Assembly (NCBI RefSeq): GCF_011759375.1
Contig: NZ_JAARML010000001.1
Span: 1,674,001-1,738,000 of the forward strand
DNA length: 64,000 nt
Direction: 5' to 3'
Origin: Paraflavitalea devenefica
Lineage (GTDB): Bacteria; Bacteroidota; Bacteroidia; Chitinophagales; Chitinophagaceae
The first letter of the stretch is position 1. Each line of letters begins with the position of its first letter. The notes below the pieces were generated by a model. That model searched no databases. It had not been told where the DNA came from and saw nothing but the letters and a program-made list of their open reading frames with translations. Shown here in pieces: positions 52,107 to 60,812 of this stretch. Position numbers and translations under genes: made by a program.

Positions 52107-53372
52107 ATGACCCTAACAAACCCCTTGATGAAAACTGGTTGTTTATTCCTCATTGCCTTCTTACTGATCAGTCTGTCAACCGTACAAGGACAAACTAACT
52201 ATCAACCCGGTTCCCTCGTATTAAAAACCGGAGAACAGGTCAGTGGGCTGATTGATTACCGGGAATGGCGCCAGAATCCACGCAAGATCAATTTCCGGAA
52301 AACCCCGCAGGATCAGATTGCACAATACAGTGTGGAAGACCTGCAGGCTTTTAAAATAGATGGTAAGGATTCTTTTGAACGGGCCATCGTTACCAAAGAT
52401 ATGCGTCCGGTGGAGGTGAGTGAGGTCATCGAACACATGGAAGATGATCATAAACAGATAGACACTGTATTTCTACGGGTATTGGTAAAAGGCACAAAAC
52501 TAAACCTCTATGAGCTGGTAGATGCCAAGTCGCACTATTATATAAATGCGGACAATGGGGATTTCCAGGAATTACAATACCAGGTACATTTTGACCATAC
52601 TGCTTCCAGCCTGCAGCACAAATACATTTTCCGTAATCAGCTACGTCCCTATACTTTGGGGCATATCCAGGAAAATAAGTTGCTGAGAAACCTGGAAAGA
52701 ATAAAATACCAGGAAAACGATCTCGTGAAGATCGTTTATGACATCAATGGTACGCAGTTAGCCAAAAAGAAGAAAAGCGCCGCTCAGTTCTTTGTAGCGG
52801 CAGGCCTGGCTTACTCCAACATCAAGTTGGGAGGTAATTCCGAACTCAATAACTTACAGTATAGCGGCAATATTGGTTATTCGGCAGGGGTGGGCATGGA
52901 TATATTCTCCTCCAGGAACCTGCAGGATTTTATACTGCGCATGGAACTCTTTTATTCCTCGCTCAAATATGAAGGAAAGGGAGTGTTGAACAATGGAAGT
53001 GGACCCTTTAATGCCAGGTACACCATCCGGCAAACCAATATCACCCCTTCGATAGCATTACTCTATAATTTTCTCAGGAAAACTTCCTATAAAGTTTATC
53101 TCAGTGGAGGCGTTCAATATAACTTCTCGACCTATCCGGAAAATGACTATGTGAAATATGTCGACGAGAATACGCCTTCTGTAAAAGAAGACTACCTTGA
53201 TTTTGAAAAGAACTGGCTGGAATTCACAGCCCGTATCGGTGGCATGATCAATGATAAAATAGAGCTTGGTTTATTGGCCACAGTTGCAGGTAGCTTTGAG
53301 CGGTTCCTCTACGTAAACGGTAAACCTGCTGTCTATACCTTTAGAATAGGCTACCGGTTCAATAACAAATAA
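52107..53372 (+). CDS. Secreted/outer membrane beta-barrel protein, unknown family
   Basis: 421 residues from ATG at 52107 (ATG 52128 gives a more compact signal peptide). After the signal peptide (ending TVQGQ) an N-terminal region opens SLVLKTGEQVSGLIDYREWRQNPRKINFRKT, which resembles a family of Bacteroidota transport-related proteins. From about residue 230 the protein alternates beta-strands (FFVAAGLAYSNIKLGG, RLEFTARIGGMIN) and ends in a terminal aromatic-rich strand (YTFRIGYRFNNK), as an outer-membrane barrel does. Function unknown. Divergent from recR. Confidence 0.7.
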   Translation: MTLTNPLMKTGCLFLIAFLLISLSTVQGQTNYQPGSLVLKTGEQVSGLIDYREWRQNPRKINFRKTPQDQIAQYSVEDLQAFKIDGKDSFERAIVTKDMRPVEVSEVIEHMEDDHKQIDTVFLRVLVKGTKLNLYELVDAKSHYYINADNGDFQELQYQVHFDHTASSLQHKYIFRNQLRPYTLGHIQENKLLRNLERIKYQENDLVKIVYDINGTQLAKKKKSAAQFFVAAGLAYSNIKLGGNSELNNLQYSGNIGYSAGVGMDIFSSRNLQDFILRMELFYSSLKYEGKGVLNNGSGPFNARYTIRQTNITPSIALLYNFLRKTSYKVYLSGGVQYNFSTYPENDYVKYVDENTPSVKEDYLDFEKNWLEFTARIGGMINDKIELGLLATVAGSFERFLYVNGKPAVYTFRIGYRFNNK

Positions 53373-53378
53373 ACTGCC

Positions 53379-54815
53379 TTACAAAGTAATATCAATTTCA
53401 TTGTCCCAGTTGGCCTTCACAGTCAGTTTGCGCGGCACAGGTATTACCTTTTCCGGTTGTATATGCTTGCCAAAAAACTCACCGGGATCCCAGACCCCGT
53501 TTTTATTGGCGTCATACAGGATGCGCAGGTCATATTCTCCGGGCACAAACAACCTGGCATTGAAATTACGGTCAGTAAATACATGGCTGAACTTGATCTG
53601 GTCGCCCTGGGCAAACTGTAATACCGGGTTTTTGGAAAGATCAAGATTAAGGAAGCGAAGGCGTACCAGCCCATAGTCGCTTTCTTTTTTGGTGCGGAAA
53701 TTAAGTGTGTCTGTTCTCAGCAGCTTATGGCCCAGGGTATCTTCTGCAAACTCTTTATCAACAATAAGGTTATAAGCTGTATTGGGGTCCCATTTATAAT
53801 AAAGGGTTATCTTTTTATTGCTGGTGTCCCTGACAAACCGGTAACCGGTAAGTGGTTCATACTTTTCGTTTGTAAACACTACTTTGGAGGAATCAAAAGA
53901 GCGCAGCGGCGCCGTCCGGAAATTGATCTCGAGGTTACCCAGCAGGTCCAGTTCCTGGCCGGAAAGATTGGTCTCCATGCGCAACCGCTTATCCTGTACT
54001 GCACCCCCGCCTTTCGTAGCTGATGGCCTGGTAATACCGGCGGGCGCGGCAGGTTTTTTATCCTTTTCTTCCTCTTCTTCCCGCTCTGTATAGGCGTATA
54101 AGGTAAAGAACTTGTTGCCTTGTGTATTGGCAAGTGTATCGGCAAAAGCAAATAGCTGACTTTTGTTCATATACTTCCGTTGTCCGCCTTCATCCTTAAA
54201 AGCATAAAGGGCGAAGGTACCGGGAGGCAGGTTGCGGAAAGTAAAATTGCCGTCCCTGTTCAGTTTGGTAACATACCGGGGACGTTCCTTAATAACGGCC
54301 GAATCATCTGTATTCCTGTGCAACACCGCTATCAGGGTAGAATCCGTTTTACCGGTTTCTGCTATAATTACCTTTCCGGATACTGTTAATGAATCAATCG
54401 TATCGCCGGTAGTAAAAACATACGTAAAGTCCTTCAGTATATTCCCCTCATTAATATCTTTAATAGCATTGCCGAAATTGATAGAATAAGTAGTATTCTC
54501 TTCCAGTGTGTCTTTAATCGTAACAGTAAGGGTCTTGAGCTTGCTGGAGATAATAGGATTTATTTTGGGTACCGGTGATACCAGCAGGTTCTCCTGTATA
54601 TTTTCCGGCTGGGCAATAAACTCATCAAATTCGAATACGATCTTCTTGCCGGTAAAACGCCTGATGGAATCCGCAGGATTAACCCTTAGCAATACAGGCG
54701 GCAGGGAATCTTTATCTCCACCGGTGGGCGCTACGATATTGGCGCAGCCTGCAGTAAATACCTGGAATTGTGTAACTACTACTATAATAAAAAGAAAAGA
54801 TAAAACCTGCTTCAT
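53379..54815 (-). CDS. Ig-like domain lipoprotein
   Basis: 478 residues. The lipoprotein signal ends FTAGC (Cys24), followed by ANIVAPTGGDKDSLPPVLLRVNPADSIRRFTGKKIVFEFDEFIAQPENIQENLLVSPVP, a bacterial Ig-like (Big_5) opening. A second similar segment (NFRTAPLRSFDSSKVVF) occurs near residue 290, with a carboxypeptidase-regulatory-like stretch (GNFTFRNLPPGTFALYAFKDEGG) between. This matches a conserved Bacteroidota lipoprotein family of unknown role, probably envelope-associated. It lies 49 bases downstream of the nuclease gene. Confidence 0.8.
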   Translation of the reverse strand: MKQVLSFLFIIVVVTQFQVFTAGCANIVAPTGGDKDSLPPVLLRVNPADSIRRFTGKKIVFEFDEFIAQPENIQENLLVSPVPKINPIISSKLKTLTVTIKDTLEENTTYSINFGNAIKDINEGNILKDFTYVFTTGDTIDSLTVSGKVIIAETGKTDSTLIAVLHRNTDDSAVIKERPRYVTKLNRDGNFTFRNLPPGTFALYAFKDEGGQRKYMNKSQLFAFADTLANTQGNKFFTLYAYTEREEEEEKDKKPAAPAGITRPSATKGGGAVQDKRLRMETNLSGQELDLLGNLEINFRTAPLRSFDSSKVVFTNEKYEPLTGYRFVRDTSNKKITLYYKWDPNTAYNLIVDKEFAEDTLGHKLLRTDTLNFRTKKESDYGLVRLRFLNLDLSKNPVLQFAQGDQIKFSHVFTDRNFNARLFVPGEYDLRILYDANKNGVWDPGEFFGKHIQPEKVIPVPRKLTVKANWDNEIDITL

Positions 54816-54864
54816 TGGATATATACAACTTCAATAAGCTGCAAACATAGCTCGTTTGGGTGGA

Positions 54865-56733
54865 TTATTCATGCAGCCTTACGGCCAGGCCATAGGTTTT
54901 AACAAAATGACACCAATGGCATTCCGGCTTCCCGCAGCCGGTATAAAAGTCCCGGTGCTGGATGCGTTGCCAGGCCGTGGTGAGCTGTTGGGTCACGATG
55001 GCAACATCATCCGGCGTGATCATTAACTTTTCTTTGTGGTAATAATACTTTTTATCTGGCTCTATAAAATCAAACTCCGTGCTGACCACCTTCCATTCTT
55101 TTGACTGGTAATTATCTACCAGTATCTTATAAAATACCGCCTGCCGCCAGTAATCGCCACCCAATGGTATGGCCTCTCCGGGAGGCATCAGCCGGACTTT
55201 GGATTTTTCCGGATCACCGGTTTTATAATCCACCACATTCACCAGCCGGCCGTCAAATTCCAGTTTATCTATCTTGCCCTTAAGCGGTACACCATTCACC
55301 ATTACGTTCCGGATATTTCTTTCCACCGCTACGATCCTGGTCCAGGAATGAACGTATTCATCATAATAATTACTTAACACTTCACGTCCGTATGCTAAAC
55401 GGCGGTTAAACTGTTCCGGGGTAAAGCTTTGTCTGTGCAGGTGCATATACGTTTCAAAATCGTTGATAAAAACCTCCGGCGAGGGGAAAGCTTCTCCTGC
55501 GGATTGCATTTTACGGAATAACAGCTCCAATGCATAGTGTACGGCTGAACCAAACTCAACAGCCTCATTGCGTGGGGCAGGAATGCGGATAATATTCCTG
55601 AAATAAAATTCCAGCGGACAACGGAGGAAATTATTAAGGGCTGTAACGTTCATAACAAACCGTTGCAATAACCGGCTTACTATTGTTTCCTCCAGTTTGC
55701 CGATTTCCGGGGCCGGCATTTTGACCTCGCTGGTTTCCATATGTAGGGCCCCGGCTATCCCTCCAAAGGGGATAGGCGATATATAAAACGCAGCGATTAG
55801 CGGGATAATGCTATCCTGGCCATTGACGGGTACCTGTAATGGAGGCCAGGTAAATGCTGGTGCACGCATCAGTAGGATCAGCTTCACCAGCAGCGGCAGG
55901 TCCATTGCCGGATTACGTGCTGCCTCTTCCTGCACATAATGCACAAAACCGGTAACCAATTCCTGCAGCTCCTGGCTGTCCGGATGCTGCCTAACAAAAT
56001 CGCTGATGCCGGTTTCACGAAGCATACTTTCCACCAGGGCGGGTAAGGTGGTACCGGGTGCTATGCCGGTTAATCGTTCTATAGCTCCGGAAGCTTTTAT
56101 AAAGCCCTCCGCAACAGGAGGCGAAAAGAGGTCCCTTGGCGGGGTATGCACCTTTTCATATAGTAGCCTGCGCAGGGATACTTTTTGACCGTTGAATGGC
56201 CGGTCGGCTGCCGCTATAGCGAGTTGAGCAATTTCAGCGGGTGGAATAGCAAACCATTCTGCATGCAATAACTCAAACAACATCTCATCGCCGCTACCGG
56301 GAATTTCCTGTTCTGCCGCGAGGTACTCAAGCAGGAGGACCACCTTTGCTATCAGCGGATGTTCCGGTGGCAGGGCCGCGCCAGGGTCCGGTACATCGCC
56401 CGCATCATGCCGGCCAAGTTGTTGCAGCAATACCTGGTAATTATCAAATTCATGAACGGCTGCCTGCAACTTGTCCATGCTTGCTGCTGCTTCCGCTACC
56501 TGGTTTGGTTCCAGGCTGGCCAGGTATGCATTGATCTGTTTATTCACAACGTCCGACGTCCAGCCTTCCCGTTTCATCATGCTGAAAAGGACCCGGAAAT
56601 TCCTGATCTCAAAGTACACATCGCCACGATAGCGCTTGAGTGGATGGCCTTTGGGAAAGGCATCAATAAGCCTGATAAACAACGCTGTACGCTCCATGGC
56701 AGATAAGGGCGGTTGGCTGCTGAACATAACCAA
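54865..56733 (-). CDS. PD-(D/E)XK nuclease protein, apparent remnant of a UvrD-type helicase-nuclease
   Basis: 622 residues. The C-terminal third is an intact RecB/AddB-like nuclease: EFGSAVHYALE (His399), KGKIDKLEF (Asp489) and VVDYKTGD (Asp502, Lys504), plus four cysteines placed like an AddB/Cas4 Fe-S cluster (Cys372 in LRCPLEFYF, and Cys600, Cys605, Cys608). The N-terminal two thirds (KRYRGDVYFEIRN, AEQEIPGSGDEMLFELLHAEWF) resemble helicase subdomain segments of full-length Bacteroidota UvrD-nuclease proteins of about 1050 residues, but no Walker A, DExx, or motif V/VI (TAHGSKG, ALTRA) is present. It is an open frame and could still be functional as a nuclease. The start is uncertain (ATG 56697 possible). 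Confidence 0.75.
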   Translation of the reverse strand: MVMFSSQPPLSAMERTALFIRLIDAFPKGHPLKRYRGDVYFEIRNFRVLFSMMKREGWTSDVVNKQINAYLASLEPNQVAEAAASMDKLQAAVHEFDNYQVLLQQLGRHDAGDVPDPGAALPPEHPLIAKVVLLLEYLAAEQEIPGSGDEMLFELLHAEWFAIPPAEIAQLAIAAADRPFNGQKVSLRRLLYEKVHTPPRDLFSPPVAEGFIKASGAIERLTGIAPGTTLPALVESMLRETGISDFVRQHPDSQELQELVTGFVHYVQEEAARNPAMDLPLLVKLILLMRAPAFTWPPLQVPVNGQDSIIPLIAAFYISPIPFGGIAGALHMETSEVKMPAPEIGKLEETIVSRLLQRFVMNVTALNNFLRCPLEFYFRNIIRIPAPRNEAVEFGSAVHYALELLFRKMQSAGEAFPSPEVFINDFETYMHLHRQSFTPEQFNRRLAYGREVLSNYYDEYVHSWTRIVAVERNIRNVMVNGVPLKGKIDKLEFDGRLVNVVDYKTGDPEKSKVRLMPPGEAIPLGGDYWRQAVFYKILVDNYQSKEWKVVSTEFDFIEPDKKYYYHKEKLMITPDDVAIVTQQLTTAWQRIQHRDFYTGCGKPECHWCHFVKTYGLAVRLHE

Positions 56734-56932
56734 AGATAAGCAGCCGCCTGTTTACTCCATGGCTGACTGGAAGGATTGAATGAGGTCTGGAATTAAGATA
56801 AATTACCTAGGCTGTCTTCAGGAATTCCTTATTGTGGATTTTTAACTTTTCTCATTTGCGGAAAAATTCTTCAATTTGGGAATACTTTTTTGTGGTTCAT
56901 ACGTTTATATAGTAATATCTAGTCCATTAGCA

Positions 56933-58294
56933 ATGAAAAATCAACATGCCCTCAGGATTTTCGTCCTGGAAGATGATGTTTGGTACGGCTCCATGCTCGA
57001 ACATTATCTCTCTCTAAACCCCGATTATGAAGTCAAACGCTTTGAAAGTTCCACCGCTTTTTTTAACCAATTGCATGAGCGCCCCAATGTGGTAACGCTC
57101 GACTATTCCATGCCCGACATGGATGGCAGTGCGGTACTGAAAAAGATCCGGGAAGTCAACCCCGATATACAGGTCATCATCATTTCCGGCCAGGAAGATG
57201 TGGGTACTGCCATCAACCTGCTGAAAAATGGCGCTTTTGATTACATCGTGAAAGACGATGAAGTGAAAGACAGGCTATGGAATTCATTGCTGCACCTGAA
57301 AGAGATTGTAGGGCTGCGCCAGGAAGTGGAACACCTGAAAGAGCAGGTAGGTAAGAAATACGATTATTCCAAATACCTGATCGGGAAGAGTGAGTCTATG
57401 GATAAAGTGTATGGCCTCATTGAAAAGGCCTGTAAAACCAACATCACCGTATCTATTGCGGGCGAAACGGGTACCGGTAAGGAAATGGTGGCCAAGGCCA
57501 TTCACTATAATTCTGAGCGGCAGAAAAAGCCCTTTGTGGCGGTCAATGTAGCCGCTATTCCCAAAGAGCTGATCGAAAGTGAACTCTTCGGGCATGAGAA
57601 GGGGGCTTTCACCGGCGCGGTTACCCGCCGCCTTGGTAAGTTCGAGGAAGCGAATGGGGGCACCTTGTTCCTGGATGAGATCGGTGAAATGGACATCAGT
57701 CTCCAGGCAAAATTGCTGCGGGTGCTGCAGGAACGGGAAATTACCCGTATTGGTGGCAATGAAGTAGTGCCGGTAAATGCACGCATCATTGTGGCCACAC
57801 ACCGGAACCTGCTTACAGAAGTACAAAACAAAACATTCCGGGAAGACCTTTATTACCGGCTTATCGGGTTACCCATTCAACTGCCTGCCCTGCGTGAACG
57901 TGGTAATGACATCATATTGCTGGCCAGGTATTTTTTAGACCTGTTCTGTAAGGATAATGGAATTGAGAAGAAAACCATTTCGCCGGAAGTGCAGCAGAAA
58001 CTACTCCAATATACTTTCCCCGGTAACGTGCGGGAACTGAAATCGGTGATGGAACTGGCGGCTGTAATGGCCGATGGCGATATCATTCAGCCGGAACATA
58101 TCACCATCAATACAACCGCTACCGTGAATGACTTGCTGAGTAAAGAAAGGACCCTGAAAGACTTCGATATCCATATCATACAGCATTACCTGGATAAATA
58201 CGATAAGGATGTGTTGCTGGTAGCCAAGAAGCTGGACATTGGCAAATCCACCATCTACCGTATGATACAGGCCGGTGAATTAACTACCAAATAA
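56933..58294 (+). CDS. Sigma-54-dependent NtrC-family response regulator
   Basis: 453 residues from ATG at 56933. Receiver domain about 8-118 with phospho-acceptor Asp57 (VVTLDYSMPDMDG); AAA+ domain with Walker A GETGTGKE (177-184), the sigma-54 contact loop GAFTGA (224-229), Walker B GGTLFLDEIG (242-251) and the arginine-finger region; and a C-terminal Fis-like helix-turn-helix (DVLLVAKKLDIGKSTIYRMIQAG). It activates sigma-54 promoters. The REC-HPt gene follows after 8 bases, but no histidine kinase is in the window. Confidence 0.95.
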   Translation: MKNQHALRIFVLEDDVWYGSMLEHYLSLNPDYEVKRFESSTAFFNQLHERPNVVTLDYSMPDMDGSAVLKKIREVNPDIQVIIISGQEDVGTAINLLKNGAFDYIVKDDEVKDRLWNSLLHLKEIVGLRQEVEHLKEQVGKKYDYSKYLIGKSESMDKVYGLIEKACKTNITVSIAGETGTGKEMVAKAIHYNSERQKKPFVAVNVAAIPKELIESELFGHEKGAFTGAVTRRLGKFEEANGGTLFLDEIGEMDISLQAKLLRVLQEREITRIGGNEVVPVNARIIVATHRNLLTEVQNKTFREDLYYRLIGLPIQLPALRERGNDIILLARYFLDLFCKDNGIEKKTISPEVQQKLLQYTFPGNVRELKSVMELAAVMADGDIIQPEHITINTTATVNDLLSKERTLKDFDIHIIQHYLDKYDKDVLLVAKKLDIGKSTIYRMIQAGELTTK

Positions 58295-58302
58295 CCGCCA
58301 GT

Positions 58303-59103
58303 ATGATCGTACCCGATTACCGGAGCCTGGGGAAACGGAAAATACTGGTGGCGGAGGATGTGGAACTCAACCAACACCTGGCCCGTCACATGATGGAGTC
58401 GTGGGGTTTTGAAGTGGACATCGCTATCAATGGCAGGGAGGCGCTGGTACTGGTACAACAGCATAGTTATGATTTGGTGCTGATGGATATACACATGCCC
58501 GAAATGGACGGCGTGGAGGCTACGAAGCAGATCAGGCAACTGACGGACATTGTCAAATCAACCATTCCTATAGTAGCGCTCACCGCCAATGCCCTGAAGG
58601 GCGACCGGGAGCGGTTTCTGGCAGCAGGCATGAACGATTACCTGCCCAAGCCTTTCAATGAACCTAACCTTTTTCGCATCATTGCCAACAACCTGACCAA
58701 CATGATCATTACTGACAATGCTTCATCGCAGGAAGCCCTGATTCCCGGACCTGGCGACCCTGTGAAGCTATACAATCTTTCCCTCGTATATAGCATAGCT
58801 GGTGGTGATGAGAGTTTTGTGATACGTATGCTGCAACTGTTCCTGGATACCATGCCCCAGACATTAGTGGAATTGCAAAAAGAATCTGCTGAGCAGAACT
58901 GGGAGCAGGTAGGCAGGCTGGCCCACAAACTGAAATCTACCATTGACTCCATGGGTATCAGTTCCCTGAAAGACATCGTACGGCAGATAGAACACAACGG
59001 GAAGCAAGAAGAACAAACAGAACAATTGCCGGCGCAGGTAGCCCTGGTAGAAAGCATTATGAAGGCCTGTGCCGAGCAGATAAAGAAAGACTTCTCCCTG
59101 TAA
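58303..59103 (+). CDS. Response regulator with C-terminal HPt domain
   Basis: 266 residues. REC domain about 13-130 (ILVAEDVELNQHLARHMM, phospho-acceptor Asp62 in LVLMDIHMPEMDG, Lys116 in YLPKPF), then a linker and an HPt domain (about 160-260) with phospho-His208 in RLAHKLKSTIDSMG. The protein therefore can both accept and pass on phosphate, as in the ends of hybrid kinases, but it has no kinase part. It is in an operon with the NtrC-type regulator, so it may belong to one phosphorelay. Confidence 0.92.
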   Translation: MIVPDYRSLGKRKILVAEDVELNQHLARHMMESWGFEVDIAINGREALVLVQQHSYDLVLMDIHMPEMDGVEATKQIRQLTDIVKSTIPIVALTANALKGDRERFLAAGMNDYLPKPFNEPNLFRIIANNLTNMIITDNASSQEALIPGPGDPVKLYNLSLVYSIAGGDESFVIRMLQLFLDTMPQTLVELQKESAEQNWEQVGRLAHKLKSTIDSMGISSLKDIVRQIEHNGKQEEQTEQLPAQVALVESIMKACAEQIKKDFSL

Positions 59104-59193
59104 AATCAACATGTAAAGTATCTGTCTACTGCCTTTACCTTGTCTTGCCCTACTACTGCCTCCGGACTATCCCAGGATTATCTCCGGAATTAA

Positions 59194-59248
59194 CCCTCTA
59201 TATGAGCTCTATAGCTGCTCTAAAGCAGCTCTATAAGAGCTCTATAGC
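59194..59248. repeat. 11-bp tandem repeat, five copies
   Basis: CCCTCTATATG, AGCTCTATAGC, TGCTCTAAAGC, AGCTCTATAAG, AGCTCTATAGC in exact 11-base register. The core AGCTCTATA recurs and is partly self-complementary (AGCTGCT...AGCAGCT). It lies between the REC-HPt stop and the convergent TPR gene's stop and is followed by a T-rich stretch. Confidence 0.75.
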
Positions 59249-59289
59249 TTTTTACGATATTACGACTGAACTGAAGGAATAACATTATG

Positions 59290-59940
59290 CTATCCCGGGA
59301 TGCGGGAGATGTATTTCTCAATCTCCTTTACCTGTTTTACAATTTCAGGGCTGGTAGGTTTGAGTGCTTTGGTTTTGCGGAAGAATTCTTTGGCAGCGCG
59401 GAACTCCCGTTTATTCATCATGATATTGCACATCTGCAGATAGGCAGCAGCTTCATTTTCCTTATCGGGCAGTCCTTCGCGGATGGCCTGGCGTATATAT
59501 TGTTCGCCTTGTTTGAAATTGCCTTTTTGCAGGGCGATCATGCCCATTTGCAGCAGGTTGGCCCCTTTTACTTCCTTCATGGGGGTACCCAGGTCGAGGC
59601 CTTTCTTCATATTCACTTCGGCGCCATCGAAATCCTGTTTCATCATCGCCAACTGGCCTTTAAAGGTATAATAGGCAGAGCGGATGGGCTTATAGAGCAG
59701 GTTGGGGAACTTTACCGAATTGAGAACGCCTTCGGCGCCTTCCAGGTCGCCATTTTCCATATATTCCTGGATAAGTCGCAGGGGGCCAATGAAAAAATGG
59801 CCTACAATCAGGATAAGGCCAATGAAATAAAGGGGAAAGGCAGGCCAGAAACTGCTATAAATATTCGCCACGATACCCAATACCACCAAACCCAGTCCTA
59901 AATACAGGCGGTAACGGATAAGCCAGGTATAAAACTTCAT
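59290..59940 (-). CDS. Membrane protein with TPR repeats
   Basis: 216 residues from ATG at 59940. Two membrane helices (LYLGLGLVVLGIVANIY and FWPAFPLYFIGLILIVGHFF, about 12-50) are followed by tetratricopeptide-like repeats from about 60 on (SVKFPNLLYKPIRSAYYTFKGQLAMMKQDFDGAEVNMKKGLDLG, LLQMGMIALQKGNFKQGEQYIRQAIREG). TPRs mediate protein-protein contact. The longer in-frame upstream reading crosses the promoter and is rejected. Function unknown. Confidence 0.82.
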   Translation of the reverse strand: MKFYTWLIRYRLYLGLGLVVLGIVANIYSSFWPAFPLYFIGLILIVGHFFIGPLRLIQEYMENGDLEGAEGVLNSVKFPNLLYKPIRSAYYTFKGQLAMMKQDFDGAEVNMKKGLDLGTPMKEVKGANLLQMGMIALQKGNFKQGEQYIRQAIREGLPDKENEAAAYLQMCNIMMNKREFRAAKEFFRKTKALKPTSPEIVKQVKEIEKYISRIPG

Positions 59941-59960
59941 ACATACTTTTTTAGGGGTAG

Positions 59961-59968
59961 CAAAGATA
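59961..59968 (-). promoter_or_regulatory. Candidate -7 promoter element of the TPR gene
   Basis: TATCTTTG on the minus strand, exact TAnnTTTG match, 20 bases before the start codon. Confidence 0.45.
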
Positions 59969-60197
59969 AGCGTAATGGGTTGATGTGCGAATTTATCAAT
60001 GTGCAAATACCGTAAAACAGGACAGGTGGGCTATTTTATGGATAGGAAGTTCGTTTTCAGGGGATTTATGTATGGCTGGTAACTTTTTGCAGCATTTTCA
60101 AATTTGCACATCAATACACCTGCACATTGGCATTGTTTCCTTATTTTTGGCGCCCGGAAACAGAAAAAAGAAGGCTGTATGCCTGTTTTTCCTTCCC

Positions 60198-60269
60198 GGT
60201 CCCGTAGTTCAATGGATAGAATAGAAGTTTCCTAAACTTTTGATACAGGTTCGATTCCTGTCGGGACTA
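60198..60269 (+). tRNA. tRNA-Arg (anticodon CCT)
   Basis: Cloverleaf reads fully: acceptor GGTCCCG / CGGGACT (G-U at the first pair), D-arm GTTC...GAAT, anticodon stem GAAGT / ACTTT around loop TTCCTAA giving anticodon CCT, and T-arm ACAGG-TTCGATT-CCTGT. The 3' CCA is not encoded. Decodes AGG. Confidence 0.93.
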
Positions 60270-60281
60270 CTTAGCAATTTT

Positions 60282-60324
60282 AAAGCCGCCTTGTAATTAT
60301 GAATTTACAAGGCGGCTTTGTTTT
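60282..60324 (+). terminator. Terminator after tRNA-Arg
   Basis: A 15-bp perfect stem, AAAGCCGCCTTGTAA / TTACAAGGCGGCTTT, with an 8-base loop, followed by GTTTT. It lies 12 bases past the tRNA. Confidence 0.85.
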
Positions 60325-60358
60325 GCTGAAGGAAATAGGAGGTGTTAATTTGTGAGCT

Positions 60359-60700
60359 TTAGTTTGTGTCATTAAATGCAGCAGGCATCGAATCAATCCT
60401 TATTAGGTAATTGAACACTTTGTCTTTTTTCTCATAAATAACAGGCTGTCTCACGGTTTTAATAACAAGCGTATCCTTCACGAGGAAAATTGTGTCAATA
60501 TTATCAGTGTTTACTTTTATAATATGTTCAGTTCTGCCATCTTTCGTGACGTCAACATGGTCATGAAGCGATGAAATTAAACTGATTTGGTAGCGATTTA
60601 TTTCAAGGTCACCAATTGTAGACTTTCTCTCATTAAGTTTTTTTGTTTCATCGGCGCAAGACAATAAAACAAATAGTAGTATTGGCATTATCTTCTTCAT
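60359..60700 (-). CDS. Small lipoprotein of unknown function
   Basis: 113 residues from ATG at 60700. The lipoprotein signal ends VLLSC (Cys15). The body is charged and short-stranded (IIKVNTDNIDTIFLVKDTLVIKTV), with no recognised family. Noticeably A/T-rich relative to the window. It sits between tRNA-Arg and a frameshifted HExxH gene, so it is probably part of an accessory stretch. Confidence 0.6.
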   Translation of the reverse strand: MKKIMPILLFVLLSCADETKKLNERKSTIGDLEINRYQISLISSLHDHVDVTKDGRTEHIIKVNTDNIDTIFLVKDTLVIKTVRQPVIYEKKDKVFNYLIRIDSMPAAFNDTN

Positions 60701-60812
60701 AATAAATAAACTGGCGCAACGCATCGTTATTTTCTGTCAAACGTAAATTTAACATCTACAGTGGAGAAGCCCTTCGTCAAGACTGTATATTAACCAGAAG
60801 GTCCAATGGTAC

